This document shows positions 1 through 8,617 of a DNA stretch of 64,000 bases, piece by piece. The notes beneath the pieces are model-generated. The model was not told the DNA's origin and did not search any database. It worked only from the letters and a program-made list of their open reading frames with translations. Origin of the DNA: Exiguobacterium aurantiacum DSM 6208 (GTDB lineage: Bacteria > Bacillota > Bacilli > Exiguobacteriales > Exiguobacteriaceae). Location: assembly GCF_000702585.1 (NCBI RefSeq), contig NZ_JNIQ01000001.1, positions 1,617,001 to 1,681,000 on the forward strand, written 5' to 3'. The position numbers and the translations under genes were made by a program. How positions within the stretch are numbered: the first letter of the stretch is position 1; each line of letters begins with the position of its first letter.

Positions 1-1
1 C

Positions 2-1405
2 TCCATCTTGTCGGCGGACGGACTGGAGGCAAGTCAATATTTATTGCGAGACGGTGGGGTGGAACGGCTGACAGGGAAAGAGATTCGGTCGTTCGAGTCT
101 GATGTCGCCGCCTTGGCAGGGACGGGTCCCCGAGTAATCGAAGGGACGGATACGTTCCTGTCCATTGTGCCGATCCCGGAATTGAAAGCGGATTATATAC
201 TTGTCGTCTCGAAACAGTCCGTACTCGGAACGATGTGGTCGCTTCGGCAAAGTGTCACCGTCATGATTCTCTTGTCCATGGTAGGCATCATATTATTGCT
301 CAATCGCATGATTCATCGCGAACTGAGACCGGTGACGTTGTTCGCCGAGCATTTACGAGATGCCGTCAAACGCAGGACGTTCACACCGGTCGACTTGCGG
401 GCGAAATCGTTCGAGATGAGTCAGCTCGAAGGAGAGTACAACACGTTGATCGGGTTGTGGAATACGTCCATCGATACGATGACGGAGACGTCGACGGCGT
501 TCGAGTCGAGTTTGCCGACCTTTATGAGCCAGTTAGGGCGGAACGCCGAACAACTGACCGGATTTCAAGAAGTGGTTCGTGCCGTTGAACAGACGAGCGC
601 ATCGTATCAATCCTATACTGTCGAGACGACAAGCCGTTTTTCAGACGTCACGGATCGAATCAACGAGCTCCAAGAGGATATTCAACGCGTTGATGAGCAG
701 GCGGAGAGATTGAAACTGACACTCATGGAAGAGCGGTCATCGTTCAGCTCGCTCCAAGGCGTGAGTAGCCAGTTCGAACAGAAAGCGACCTCGATTCGTC
801 AGCGATTGCTCGAAAGTGAGACAGTATCTGTCGAAGCGGAACGCGCGCTTCAAACGATTTTATCGGTTGCGGCAGCGACGAAAATGTTGGCGCTCAACGC
901 CTCGATTGAAGCGGCGAGGGCGGGCGAACACGGTAAAGGGTTTGCCGTCGTGGCTCATGAGGTCGGCCAACTCGCGAAAGTGACGAACGATTCGTCGGTG
1001 TCCGGCGTTGCGGCCATAGAGGCAATCCGTCGCGAGCGAGAGGTTACTTTGAAGGATATGGACCTATTAAGCGGAGACATTCTGCGTTTAGGCGAACAAC
1101 TTTTTCGACTCGAAGCAGGAATCGAGACGATTGATCACGGCGTGCGTCATCAAATCGACTTCTATCAATCCATCGGCGACAAGATGGCGAAGACCGGAGC
1201 GGAGTTGTTGCAAATGGCCGAAGCGGTCGAACCACTCCAAGAAATCGGTCGAGCGCTCGATGAGAAGTTAAATGGACTATACGAGGGCGTGTCCGGCTTT
1301 GCGGACGCCCAAACGATGTTGAACGATACAGGCGATGAGCTCGGACATCAAAGTCAACGCCTACAACAAGTATTGTGTGAGCTTGTCCCGACAGAAGAGT
1401 CATAA
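2..1405 (+). CDS. methyl-accepting chemotaxis protein, 5' truncated by window edge
   Basis: The reading frame is open at the left edge, so the N-terminus lies outside. The visible part is the end of an extracytoplasmic sensor domain, one hydrophobic segment around residues 77-98, a HAMP-like stretch, and a long coiled-coil signalling domain. The chemoreceptor hairpin tip is recognisable near residue 295 ([15 protein letters not shown] followed by [11 protein letters not shown]), the part that contacts CheA and CheW in this family. After the tip the return helix quickly departs from consensus and no clear methylation sites are seen. It probably signals to the flagellar motor, ligand unknown. 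A bidirectional terminator follows directly. Confidence 0.85.
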   Translation, partial: SILSADGLEASQYLLRDGGVERLTGKEIRSFESDVAALAGTGPRVIEGTDTFLSIVPIPELKADYILVVSKQSVLGTMWSLRQSVTVMILLSMVGIILLLNRMIHRELRPVTLFAEHLRDAVKRRTFTPVDLRAKSFEMSQLEGEYNTLIGLWNTSIDTMTETSTAFESSLPTFMSQLGRNAEQLTGFQEVVRAVEQTSASYQSYTVETTSRFSDVTDRINELQEDIQRVDEQAERLKLTLMEERSSFSSLQGVSSQFEQKATSIRQRLLESETVSVEAERALQTILSVAAATKMLALNASIEAARAGEHGKGFAVVAHEVGQLAKVTNDSSVSGVAAIEAIRREREVTLKDMDLLSGDILRLGEQLFRLEAGIETIDHGVRHQIDFYQSIGDKMAKTGAELLQMAEAVEPLQEIGRALDEKLNGLYEGVSGFADAQTMLNDTGDELGHQSQRLQQVLCELVPTEES

Positions 1406-1406
1406 A

Positions 1407-1444
1407 AACAAAGCTGAAACCGTCAATCCGGTTTCGGCTTTGTT
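1407..1444. terminator. bidirectional terminator hairpin between convergent genes
   Basis: A 16-base arm (1407-1422) pairs with 1429-1444, giving a long stem with an A-rich left side and T-rich right side. It separates the chemoreceptor from the convergent small membrane protein. The stop codon of the minus-strand gene lies in the loop. Confidence 0.7.
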
Positions 1445-1890
1445 GCGTGTTTCTTCTTTGCAGGAATAACTGTCAGCGGCACCGTCAAATACAGGATGAT
1501 CAATCCGATTCCGACATAAAGAAAAGCGGGGGACAGATGAAACAAGACGATAAGTATGAACATCGGGACGATTGTCATCGCAACCGCATACGGCCAAGCT
1601 TGTCGATATGGCCAAGCCTTCCTTTGACGTACTCTCGTGATGAGTTGGACGTAGAGGGCGGCAAGGGCGACCGTTATCATATAGAAGAAGAAGACGGCAA
1701 AGCCATGTAAAAACAACCACATCGGTGCAAAGAAGTCAGGTTGTAACATGATGTAATCAACGATTGTGACCAAAACGGCAAAGCCGATACTCGCAATCAT
1801 ATAAGCGTGGAGCGGGGCGAGACGGAGGCGTAGCGCCTGTTTCGTAGGGATGAGACTATGTCGTATAAATGTAGTGGTCGACTTAAGCAT
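1423..1890 (-). CDS. small integral membrane protein, function unknown
   Basis: A 155-residue protein with about four hydrophobic segments (roughly residues 30-50, 58-80, 100-118 and 122-142) and basic ends, including a Lys-rich C-terminus. The positive loops fit an inner-membrane protein. I do not recognise a family. It stands alone, convergent with the chemoreceptor and divergent from the phosphate symporter gene. The start codon ATG is the first in the frame. Nothing in the context suggests a job. Confidence 0.65.
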   Translation of the reverse strand: MLKSTTTFIRHSLIPTKQALRLRLAPLHAYMIASIGFAVLVTIVDYIMLQPDFFAPMWLFLHGFAVFFFYMITVALAALYVQLITRVRQRKAWPYRQAWPYAVAMTIVPMFILIVLFHLSPAFLYVGIGLIILYLTVPLTVIPAKKKHATKPKPD

Positions 1891-1941
1891 AGGTTAAACT
1901 CCAATCTGTTATAGTACAAACTCAAAAAAACAAACAAAAAT

Positions 1942-1969
1942 CATACAGCTGTTTAATAAAACCTTAACA
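1942..1969 (+). promoter_or_regulatory. partial Pho box upstream of the Na/phosphate symporter
   Basis: Three hexamers occur at an exact 11-base period: CATACA (1942), TTAATA (1953) and TTAACA (1964). The third is the PhoP consensus hexamer of Bacillus. They lie just upstream of the -35 box. Activation under phosphate starvation is inferred from the match and from the nature of the gene. Confidence 0.45.
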
Positions 1970-1978
1970 TTAAACGTG

Positions 1979-2008
1979 TTTACATTCGGTTGGTGAAGAA
2001 GGCATAAT
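1979..2008 (+). promoter_or_regulatory. sigma-A type promoter for the Na/phosphate symporter
   Basis: TTTACA (1979-1984) and CATAAT (2003-2008) are separated by 18 bases and read toward the symporter gene, whose GTG start is at 2071. Confidence 0.55.
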
Positions 2009-2070
2009 GAGTAGGGCATTAACAACCAAGCAAACACAACAAATTCACAATTAAAAGGAGTACAAAAATC

Positions 2071-3711
2071 GTGGAATTACAAGAAATGTTATTCATGTTT
2101 TTTGGAGGTCTAGGGATCTTCCTATTCGGAATCAAATCGATGGGAGACGGCCTTCAGAAGTCAGCAGGAAATCGTCTGCGCGACATCCTTGATAAGTATA
2201 CAACGAATCCATTTCTCGGGGTACTCGCCGGGATTATCGTAACTGTCTTGATTCAATCGTCGTCAGGTACGACCGTCATCACGGTCGGACTCGTCAGCGC
2301 CGGCTTCATGACACTCCGTCAAGCGATTGGGGTCATCATGGGGGCGAACATCGGGACAACTGTCACGGCGTTCATCATCGGTTTCGATGTCGGGGCGTAC
2401 GCGCTTCCGATGATTGCAATCGGTGCCGTCTTCTTATTCTTCTTTAAGAAAGAGCGGTTCCAACATCTTGGACAAGTAGTATTTGGACTCGGTGCACTTT
2501 TCTACGGTCTTGAACTCATGGGTGACGGGATGCGTCCGCTCCGTTCAAGCGAGTACTTCATTGACTTGACTCAATCGATGAGTGACAATCCGTTTCTCGG
2601 TGTCATCGTCGGTACAGTGTTCACGGTTCTCGTTCAATCGTCTTCAGCTACGATCGGGATTTTACAAGAACTTTACGCAGGTGGTTCGATCGAACTTGAT
2701 GCCGCCCTCCCGGTTCTTTTCGGTGACAACATCGGGACGACGATTACGGCAATCCTTGCCTCAATCGGTGCTTCAGTAGCAGCTCGCCGCACAGCAGCGG
2801 CACACGTTATCTTTAACTTGATTGGTACGGTCATCTTCTTGATCATCTTGCCACTCTTCATACAATATATTTTATGGATCACAGATTTGCTCGCCATCGA
2901 GTCGAAAATGCAAATCGCCTTCGCTCACGGTACGTTTAACATTGCGAACACGTTCATCCAGTTCTGGTTCATCGGAGCGATTGCTTGGATGGTCACGAAA
3001 CTCGTACCAGGCGAAGATTCGATTGTCGATACGAAAGCTCAACATTTAGATCCAATCTTCATCCAGCAGTCGCCTTCGATTGCTGTCGAACAAGCGAAAT
3101 ACGAAGTCATTCGCATGGGCGATTTCGCGAAACTAGGTTTGGACGAGGCACGTAACTACATGGCGACTGGCGATAAGAAACACTCTGAAAAGTCAGCTCA
3201 CATTGAAGAAGCGCTCAACTCGCTCAACGCGAAAATCACGGATTATCTCGTCAAACTTGCTGCGGTCGATTTGACAGAGCAAGAGTCGAAAGAGCACAAG
3301 ACGTTGATGCATGCAATCAACGACATCGAGCGAATCGGTGACCATGTTGAGAACATCATCGAGTTGATTGACTATAAGACAGCGACTCGCGTGACGCTCT
3401 CGGCAGACGCGCAAAAAGAATTGACTGAAATGTATGATTTGACACGGGAAACACTTGAGAAGTCGCTTCAAACGCTCGCAAGCGGGGATATGAACGAAGC
3501 CCGTCAAGTGATTGAAATGGAAGCGAAACTCGATATGCTCGAGCGTCAGTTCCGTAAGAACCACGTCGTTCGCCTCAACACAGGTGAATGTGACGGCCAA
3601 GCTGGTATGTTCTTCGTCGATATGCTCTCGAACTTGGAGCGCATCGGTGACCATGCGATGAACATCACAGAGATCACGCTCGAAGATTCAAACAACGAAA
3701 TGACGGTATAA
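2071..3711 (+). CDS. Na+/phosphate cotransporter family protein with C-terminal PhoU-like domain
   Basis: A 546-residue NptA/YjbB-type carrier. The membrane half (about residues 5-310) contains the two inverted family repeats, each with the QSSS signature (near residues 64 and 190) and the motif NIGTT. Residues about 340-540 are a helical PhoU-like domain, also typical of the bacterial family. It should import inorganic phosphate with sodium across the cytoplasmic membrane. The start is GTG, chosen because AAAAGGAG lies 10 bases upstream. It is monocistronic with its own promoter, terminator and a partial Pho box, suggesting a phosphate-responsive backup to the Pst system located 6.5 kb downstream. 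Confidence 0.88.
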   Translation: MELQEMLFMFFGGLGIFLFGIKSMGDGLQKSAGNRLRDILDKYTTNPFLGVLAGIIVTVLIQSSSGTTVITVGLVSAGFMTLRQAIGVIMGANIGTTVTAFIIGFDVGAYALPMIAIGAVFLFFFKKERFQHLGQVVFGLGALFYGLELMGDGMRPLRSSEYFIDLTQSMSDNPFLGVIVGTVFTVLVQSSSATIGILQELYAGGSIELDAALPVLFGDNIGTTITAILASIGASVAARRTAAAHVIFNLIGTVIFLIILPLFIQYILWITDLLAIESKMQIAFAHGTFNIANTFIQFWFIGAIAWMVTKLVPGEDSIVDTKAQHLDPIFIQQSPSIAVEQAKYEVIRMGDFAKLGLDEARNYMATGDKKHSEKSAHIEEALNSLNAKITDYLVKLAAVDLTEQESKEHKTLMHAINDIERIGDHVENIIELIDYKTATRVTLSADAQKELTEMYDLTRETLEKSLQTLASGDMNEARQVIEMEAKLDMLERQFRKNHVVRLNTGECDGQAGMFFVDMLSNLERIGDHAMNITEITLEDSNNEMTV

Positions 3712-3719
3712 CGTGTAAT

Positions 3720-3754
3720 AACCTTCACCCGATTCGTTCGGGTGAAGGTTTTTT
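3720..3754 (+). terminator. rho-independent terminator of the symporter gene
   Basis: A 13-base-pair stem (3720-3732 with 3738-3750) closes a small loop and is followed by a T run. Confidence 0.85.
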
Positions 3755-3822
3755 ACTGCCTTTCGTGGCTTTTCATTGACAGTGATGGCTTCATTCAGTA
3801 TATTATTACTGTATAACAACAT

Positions 3823-3896
3823 GGCGGTGTAGCTCAGCTGGCTAGAGCGTACGGTTCATACCCGTGAGGTCGTGGGTTCGACTCCCTCCGCCGCTA
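3823..3896 (+). tRNA. tRNA-Met (CAT), elongator type
   Basis: The cloverleaf folds completely: acceptor 3823-3829 with 3889-3895, D arm with AGCTGGCTA loop, anticodon stem 3850-3854 with 3862-3866, anticodon CAT at 3857-3859, and T loop TTCGACT. The sequence closely resembles Bacillus elongator tRNA-Met. CCA is not encoded. One oddity is a T-T mismatch in the T stem (3873 and 3887). It is the first gene of a two-tRNA unit. Confidence 0.9.
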
Positions 3897-3903
3897 TTTA
3901 TAA

Positions 3904-3977
3904 GGACCCTTAGCTCAGCTGGTTAGAGCAGACGGCTCATAACCGTCCGGTCGTAGGTTCAAGTCCTACAGGGTCCA
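3904..3977 (+). tRNA. tRNA with CAT anticodon, probably tRNA-Ile2 (lysidine type)
   Basis: The acceptor stem pairs perfectly (3904-3910 with 3970-3976), anticodon loop CTCATAA carries CAT, and the T loop is TTCAAGT. The D arm, anticodon arm and T loop resemble E. coli tRNA-Ile2 more than either methionine tRNA, so the C of the anticodon is probably changed to lysidine by TilS to read AUA. CCA is not encoded. Assignment as a methionine tRNA cannot be excluded from sequence alone. Confidence 0.85.
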
Positions 3978-3981
3978 TTGG

Positions 3982-4014
3982 AGACAGCTTTCTTATATGA
4001 AAGCTGTCTTTTTT
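3982..4014 (+). terminator. terminator of the tRNA pair
   Basis: AGACAGCTTTC (3982-3992) pairs with 3999-4009, followed by six T residues. Confidence 0.85.
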
Positions 4015-4090
4015 GTTTTCAAAGTCCAAGACGTGGGTAAATATCCGTTAGCATTTTGTTTTTTGAAAAATATGAAATGAGGCGAATGAG

Positions 4091-5560
4091 ATGGAACGAA
4101 ATCATACGATGATGCAATTCTTTGAATGGCATGTCCCGGCTGACCAGAAACATTGGAAACGATTGAAAGAGCGGGCTGAGGAATTAAAAGAGGCAGGCAT
4201 TACAGGCTTCTGGTTGCCCCCGGTCACGAAAGGTCAAAGCGACGAGGACACAGGGTATGGCATTTACGATTTGTATGATTTGGGCGAGTTTGATCAAAAA
4301 GGTACGATCGCCACGAAATATGGAACAAAACAAGAGCTACTCGAAGCGACCGAACACGTTCAGTCGCTTGGGATGCAAGTGTATATGGACGTCGTCTTGA
4401 ACCATAAGGCCGGAGCGGATGCGACCGAGAAATTTAATGTGTTAGAAGTCGACCCGGACGACCGGACGAAAGTGTTGTCTGAAGAGCCGTTCGAAATCGA
4501 AGGTTGGACGAAATTTGACTATGAGGGCCGAAACGGTAAATATTCGAAGTTCAAATGGAACTTCCATCACTTCAACGGAACCGATTACGATGCGGCGACG
4601 GAACATAGCGGCATCTTCTTCATCCTAGGTGAAAATAAAAAATGGAACGACAACGTCGATGATGAGTTCGGCGTGTACGACTATTTAATGTTCGCGAACA
4701 TCGATTATCATCATCCGGAAGTGAGAGAAGAAGTGCTCAACTGGGGCAAGTGGTTCATCGAAGAGACGAAATGCGATGGGTTCCGTCTCGATGCGATCAA
4801 ACACATCAACTACGATTTCGTCAAAGAGTTCAGCCAGACGATGAAAGACGAGAAAGGTGAAAACTTTTATCTCGTCGGCGAGTTTTGGAAGTCGGAGCTC
4901 GAAGATTGTCGCGCGTTCTTAGATAACATCGATTATCACGTCGATCTCTTTGACGTGCCGCTCCATTACAACTTACAACGGGCGTCGGTCGAAGGCGAGT
5001 CGTTCGACATGCGGACGATCTTTGACGACACGCTCGTCCAGTCCCACCCGCTTCATTCCGTCACGTTCGTCGATAATCATGATTCGCAACCGGCCGAGGC
5101 GCTTGAGTCATGGGTCGAGGATTGGTTTAAACAGATCGCCTACGGTTTGATCTTACTTCGTCAAGACGGTTATCCATGTGTGTTTTATGGAGACTACTAT
5201 GGCATCAACGGACCTCATCCGGCTGAAGGGAAGAAGGAAGCGATCGATCCACTCCTCTACGCACGCCGTGAAAAAGCTTATGGCCAACAGGACGACTACT
5301 TCGATGACGAGCACGTGATCGGTTGGGTCCGACACGGTGTTGAAGAGATTGAACGCTCGGGCTGTGCCGTCATCATATCGAACTCAGAAGAAGCCGAGAA
5401 ACAAATGTTCGTCGGGAAACACCGTGCCGGAGAGAAATGGATCGATTTGACGAACACGGTCGATGAGGTCATCGAGATTGACGAAGACGGAAATGGGGTA
5501 TTTAAAGTGGCGGCAGGGTCTATCTCGGTTTGGGCGTTGCCGGAGGAAGACGTTGAATAA
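4091..5560 (+). CDS. cytosolic alpha-amylase, GH13 family
   Basis: A 489-residue glycoside hydrolase of the GH13_5 type, which hydrolyses internal alpha-1,4 bonds of glucans. Conserved regions are visible: DVVLNH, GFRLDAIKH with nucleophile Asp234, GEFW with acid Glu264, and VDNHDS with Asp331. There is no signal peptide, because the catalytic domain starts at once (MMQFFEWH). The enzyme should therefore act in the cytoplasm on imported maltodextrin or stored glucan. It fits with the GH57 branching enzyme 9 kb downstream. The ATG is preceded by GAGGCG. It lies alone between a tRNA terminator and the sodA promoter. Confidence 0.92.
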   Translation: MERNHTMMQFFEWHVPADQKHWKRLKERAEELKEAGITGFWLPPVTKGQSDEDTGYGIYDLYDLGEFDQKGTIATKYGTKQELLEATEHVQSLGMQVYMDVVLNHKAGADATEKFNVLEVDPDDRTKVLSEEPFEIEGWTKFDYEGRNGKYSKFKWNFHHFNGTDYDAATEHSGIFFILGENKKWNDNVDDEFGVYDYLMFANIDYHHPEVREEVLNWGKWFIEETKCDGFRLDAIKHINYDFVKEFSQTMKDEKGENFYLVGEFWKSELEDCRAFLDNIDYHVDLFDVPLHYNLQRASVEGESFDMRTIFDDTLVQSHPLHSVTFVDNHDSQPAEALESWVEDWFKQIAYGLILLRQDGYPCVFYGDYYGINGPHPAEGKKEAIDPLLYARREKAYGQQDDYFDDEHVIGWVRHGVEEIERSGCAVIISNSEEAEKQMFVGKHRAGEKWIDLTNTVDEVIEIDEDGNGVFKVAAGSISVWALPEEDVE

Positions 5561-5570
5561 AGCGTTACAA

Positions 5571-5600
5571 TTGAGAATGGCGTCACAAATCTGTTACATT
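5571..5600 (+). promoter_or_regulatory. promoter of sodA
   Basis: TTGAGA (5571-5576) and TACATT (5595-5600) are 18 bases apart. A TG one base upstream of the -10 makes it an extended -10. Confidence 0.5.
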
Positions 5601-5644
5601 TAAAACGAACGTTGTTCACACCAAATTTAAGGGGGATTTTAGTT

Positions 5645-6253
5645 ATGGCTAAATTTGAATTACCACAACTTGATTACGCATACGATGCACTCGAACCACA
5701 CATTGACGCACGCACGATGGAAATCCACCATTCAAAACATCACAACACTTACGTCACAAACGTAAACAATGCACTCGAAGGAAAAGACGTGGAGTATTCT
5801 TCACTTGAAGAGTTGCTCCAAAACCTCGATTCACTTCCTGCTGACATTCAAACGGCAGTTCGTAACAACGGTGGCGGACATTGGAACCACTCGTTCTTCT
5901 GGAAGTTGCTCAAGAAAAATGAAAACGGGGCGCCATCTGGTGAACTCGCTTCAGCAATCGACGAGGCGTTCGGCAGCTTTGATGCGTTCAAAGACGAGTT
6001 CGCGAAAGCGGCAGCTGGTCGTTTCGGTTCAGGATGGGCTTGGCTCGTCGTGAAAAACGGAAAACTTGAAGTGACGTCGACACCGAACCAAGATTCACCA
6101 ATCATGGAGGGTATTACGCCGATCCTCGGACTTGACGTTTGGGAGCATGCGTATTACTTGAACTATCAAAACCGTCGCCCAGACTACATCCAAGCGTTCT
6201 TCCACGTCATTGACTGGGATTACGTGGCGAAGCTTTACGCAGACGCAAAATAA
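5645..6253 (+). CDS. sodA: superoxide dismutase (Mn/Fe family)
   Basis: A 202-residue protein, the usual length for bacterial Mn/Fe superoxide dismutase, which converts superoxide to peroxide and oxygen in the cytoplasm. Metal ligands are visible as His28 (in MEIHHSKHH), His82 (in GGGHWNH), and the Asp and His of DVWEHAYY near residues 164-168. The start ATG at 5645 is preferred over an in-frame upstream codon because GGGGGA lies 8 bases before it and the N-terminus then matches the family. It is followed by pbpA and pst, the same order as in Bacillus. The gene has its own promoter and terminator. Confidence 0.96.
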   Translation: MAKFELPQLDYAYDALEPHIDARTMEIHHSKHHNTYVTNVNNALEGKDVEYSSLEELLQNLDSLPADIQTAVRNNGGGHWNHSFFWKLLKKNENGAPSGELASAIDEAFGSFDAFKDEFAKAAAGRFGSGWAWLVVKNGKLEVTSTPNQDSPIMEGITPILGLDVWEHAYYLNYQNRRPDYIQAFFHVIDWDYVAKLYADAK

Positions 6254-6260
6254 TCATCAT

Positions 6261-6292
6261 TCCCGGGATTCAGTAGAATCTCGGGATTTTTT
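6261..6292 (+). terminator. terminator of sodA
   Basis: TCCCGGGATTC (6261-6271) pairs with 6276-6286 with one wobble, followed by a T run. Confidence 0.85.
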
Positions 6293-6407
6293 ATACATTT
6301 AATTATTTTGTAAACAAATTATGATATAGTGAAAATCGAGTCAAAAAATAGAAATATCGAAAAATATTATTAATAGAAGCAACTGATTGAGGGAGGAGAC
6401 AATTGAA

Positions 6408-8465
6408 TTGGCTAGACATCGCGTGAAAGTGCCAAAAAAACGGCGCAACCACCTTCCGTTGCGCTTGAATCTACTATTTTTCATCGTGTTCATGTTGTTC
6501 GCGACGCTCATATTCCGTTTAGGGGTCGTTCAAATCGTGAACGGGGAACTGATTGCCCGTGAAGTCCAAAAGACAGAGTCGAGTAAGATCAAATACGAGG
6601 TACCGCGCGGGAAGATTTACGATCGCAACGGTCAAGTGCTCGCCGACACGATCTCGAACTATTCGGTCATGTACCGGCGGTCTCAAGTGACGAAGACGGA
6701 AGAACGTCTAGATGTCGCCGTCAAGCTCGCCGAAATTTTGGACGTCCCGGAAAAAGATCGAAAAGTGACGGAGCGAGACCGGAAAGACTATTGGATCGCC
6801 GTTGACCCGGACCGATCGCGAGAACGCGTCCAGACGTTGCTCGCCGATTTATCGGAGGAAGCGCGGGCGGCGCTGTCGAACCAAGACGTCGACCAGTTGC
6901 TCCTCGATTCGATTACAGATGAAGAGATCGCATTCGACGATGCGACCGAAGAGATTATCGCCATCAAACATAATATGGAAAGTGGATATGCGTTAGATCC
7001 GCAGCTCATCAAAGTAGGGGCATCGCCAAAAGAGATCGCTTTAATTGAAGAAAATTTAGAACTGTTGCCAGGCGTCAGTGTCGAACCGTATTATCAGCGT
7101 GAATATCCGTTCGGGCAGACGTTCCAAAGCTTCCTCGGGAGCTACCGACAGATTCCGGCCGAGCAGCGTGCCTCGTATCAGGCAAAAGGTTACGGGTTAA
7201 ATGACCGCGTCGGTACGTCTTATCTCGAACAGCAATATGAGGATGTATTACGGGGGACACCGGCCTACGACGTATTTACGACATACAAAGGCCAACCGGT
7301 CGGCGAACCGACCCGTGTCAGCGGGAATCCAGGAAAAGACATCGTTTTATCGACGGATATCGTGTTCCAAAAAGAAGTCGATGAGATTTTGCAAAAAGCG
7401 ATCCGGGCCGGACGCGCCGGCAGCCCGAACTTTGACCGTGCGTTCGTCGTCGTGATGAATCCGCAGACGGGCGAACTGCTCGCCTTATCCGGACAAGAGC
7501 TTGACTTAGAGACGAATGAATTCAAAGACGTCTCGACAGGAACGGTACTTCGCGCGAGCCAAATCGGTTCAACGATTAAAGGGGCGACGGTCGCCTTCGG
7601 TCTCGAAGAAGGTGTCATTCGTCCGGGTGAATACATTTATGACACCCCGATTCGGATTGGATCTTCATTGAAATCTTCGTACCGGAACATGGGGAACATT
7701 AACGACCTCGACGCGCTCGCGCTGTCGTCGAACATTTATATGTTCCAAATCGCGCTTCGTCTCGCGGACTATTATTCGACGGGACAAATCGTTGGGGAAA
7801 ATGTGACGGAAGCGTTCAATACAATGGAACACTACTATAAACAGTTCGGCCTCGGCATCGAGACCGGCATCGATCTGCCGTTCGAGTCGACTGGTTTCAG
7901 AAGTGTCCCGGACCGTGTCACGCTCCTGATGGACATGTCAATCGGGCAGTTCATCTCGTATACGCCGATTCAACTGGCGCAATACACGTCGGCACTCGCG
8001 AACGGTGGCTACCGTGTCCAACCGCACTTGTTGAAAGAAATCATCGAGCCTGGGTCGCTCGATGAAGAGAACAAGCAAGTCGTCAGCACGTTCCAACCGA
8101 ACGCGCTCAACAAAGTCAACATTCGCGACGAATATATCGAACGCGTGCGTCAAGGGTATCGTCAAGGCGTCGAGAGCGGTACGTCGCGCATCTTGCAACA
8201 GACAGGAATGACGGCCGCCGGAAAGACCGGTACGGCGCAAGCCATCGCCGAAGGACCGGACGGACAAGCGAAACGGAATGCGAACGGAGAACCGATCAAG
8301 ACGTTCAACTCGAACCACGTCGGGTGGGCACCGTACGACAATCCTGAGATCGCTTGGGCCATCATCATGCCGGGTCTCGAAGCGGAAGGCGTCAACACGC
8401 GCGTCGCCCACGACATCATGAAGGCATATTTCAACCTTGAAGATGTACAAGCACAACTCCAGTAA
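6408..8465 (+). CDS. pbpA: class B penicillin-binding protein (PBP2A-like)
   Basis: A 685-residue transpeptidase that crosslinks peptidoglycan outside the membrane. A single N-terminal membrane helix (about residues 18-38) is followed by the dimerisation domain and then the transpeptidase domain. Active-site motifs are STIK with Ser388, SSN, and KTGTA. The start is taken as TTG at 6408 because the strong GGGAGGAG site at 6391-6398 lies inside the longer in-frame version beginning at 6387. By synteny with B. subtilis (sodA-pbpA-pstS) this is the cell-elongation PBP2A. An extended -10 (TGATATAGT, ending at 6330) lies upstream. Confidence 0.93.
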   Translation: MARHRVKVPKKRRNHLPLRLNLLFFIVFMLFATLIFRLGVVQIVNGELIAREVQKTESSKIKYEVPRGKIYDRNGQVLADTISNYSVMYRRSQVTKTEERLDVAVKLAEILDVPEKDRKVTERDRKDYWIAVDPDRSRERVQTLLADLSEEARAALSNQDVDQLLLDSITDEEIAFDDATEEIIAIKHNMESGYALDPQLIKVGASPKEIALIEENLELLPGVSVEPYYQREYPFGQTFQSFLGSYRQIPAEQRASYQAKGYGLNDRVGTSYLEQQYEDVLRGTPAYDVFTTYKGQPVGEPTRVSGNPGKDIVLSTDIVFQKEVDEILQKAIRAGRAGSPNFDRAFVVVMNPQTGELLALSGQELDLETNEFKDVSTGTVLRASQIGSTIKGATVAFGLEEGVIRPGEYIYDTPIRIGSSLKSSYRNMGNINDLDALALSSNIYMFQIALRLADYYSTGQIVGENVTEAFNTMEHYYKQFGLGIETGIDLPFESTGFRSVPDRVTLLMDMSIGQFISYTPIQLAQYTSALANGGYRVQPHLLKEIIEPGSLDEENKQVVSTFQPNALNKVNIRDEYIERVRQGYRQGVESGTSRILQQTGMTAAGKTGTAQAIAEGPDGQAKRNANGEPIKTFNSNHVGWAPYDNPEIAWAIIMPGLEAEGVNTRVAHDIMKAYFNLEDVQAQLQ

Positions 8466-8466
8466 A

Positions 8467-8492
8467 GGAGCCACTTCGGTGGCTTCTTTTTT
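8467..8492 (+). terminator. terminator of pbpA
   Basis: GAGCCAC and GTGGCTT flank a TTCG tetraloop (8475-8478), followed by a T run. Confidence 0.8.
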
Positions 8493-8496
8493 TGTC

Positions 8497-8557
8497 TTTA
8501 CAATTCTTTTACGTTCCGTTCATTTCTCGTTAATAGTAGTTTATTAGGATGTTAATT
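8497..8557 (+). promoter_or_regulatory. PhoP box: six hexamers at an exact 11-base period, upstream of pstS
   Basis: The hexamers are TTTACA (8497), TTTACG (8508), TTCATT (8519), TTAATA (8530), TTATTA (8541) and TTAATT (8552). Each is separated by 5 bases, the spacing of PhoP dimers in Bacillus Pho promoters. The last one or two may overlap the -10 region. The array sits between the pbpA terminator and the pstS start, so phosphate-starvation induction of the pst operon is very likely. Confidence 0.8.
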
Positions 8558-8617
8558 GTAGGACAGAACAACAGAGCTACAACCAAACTCAAAGGAAACT
8601 CAAGGAGGACGTCAGAA

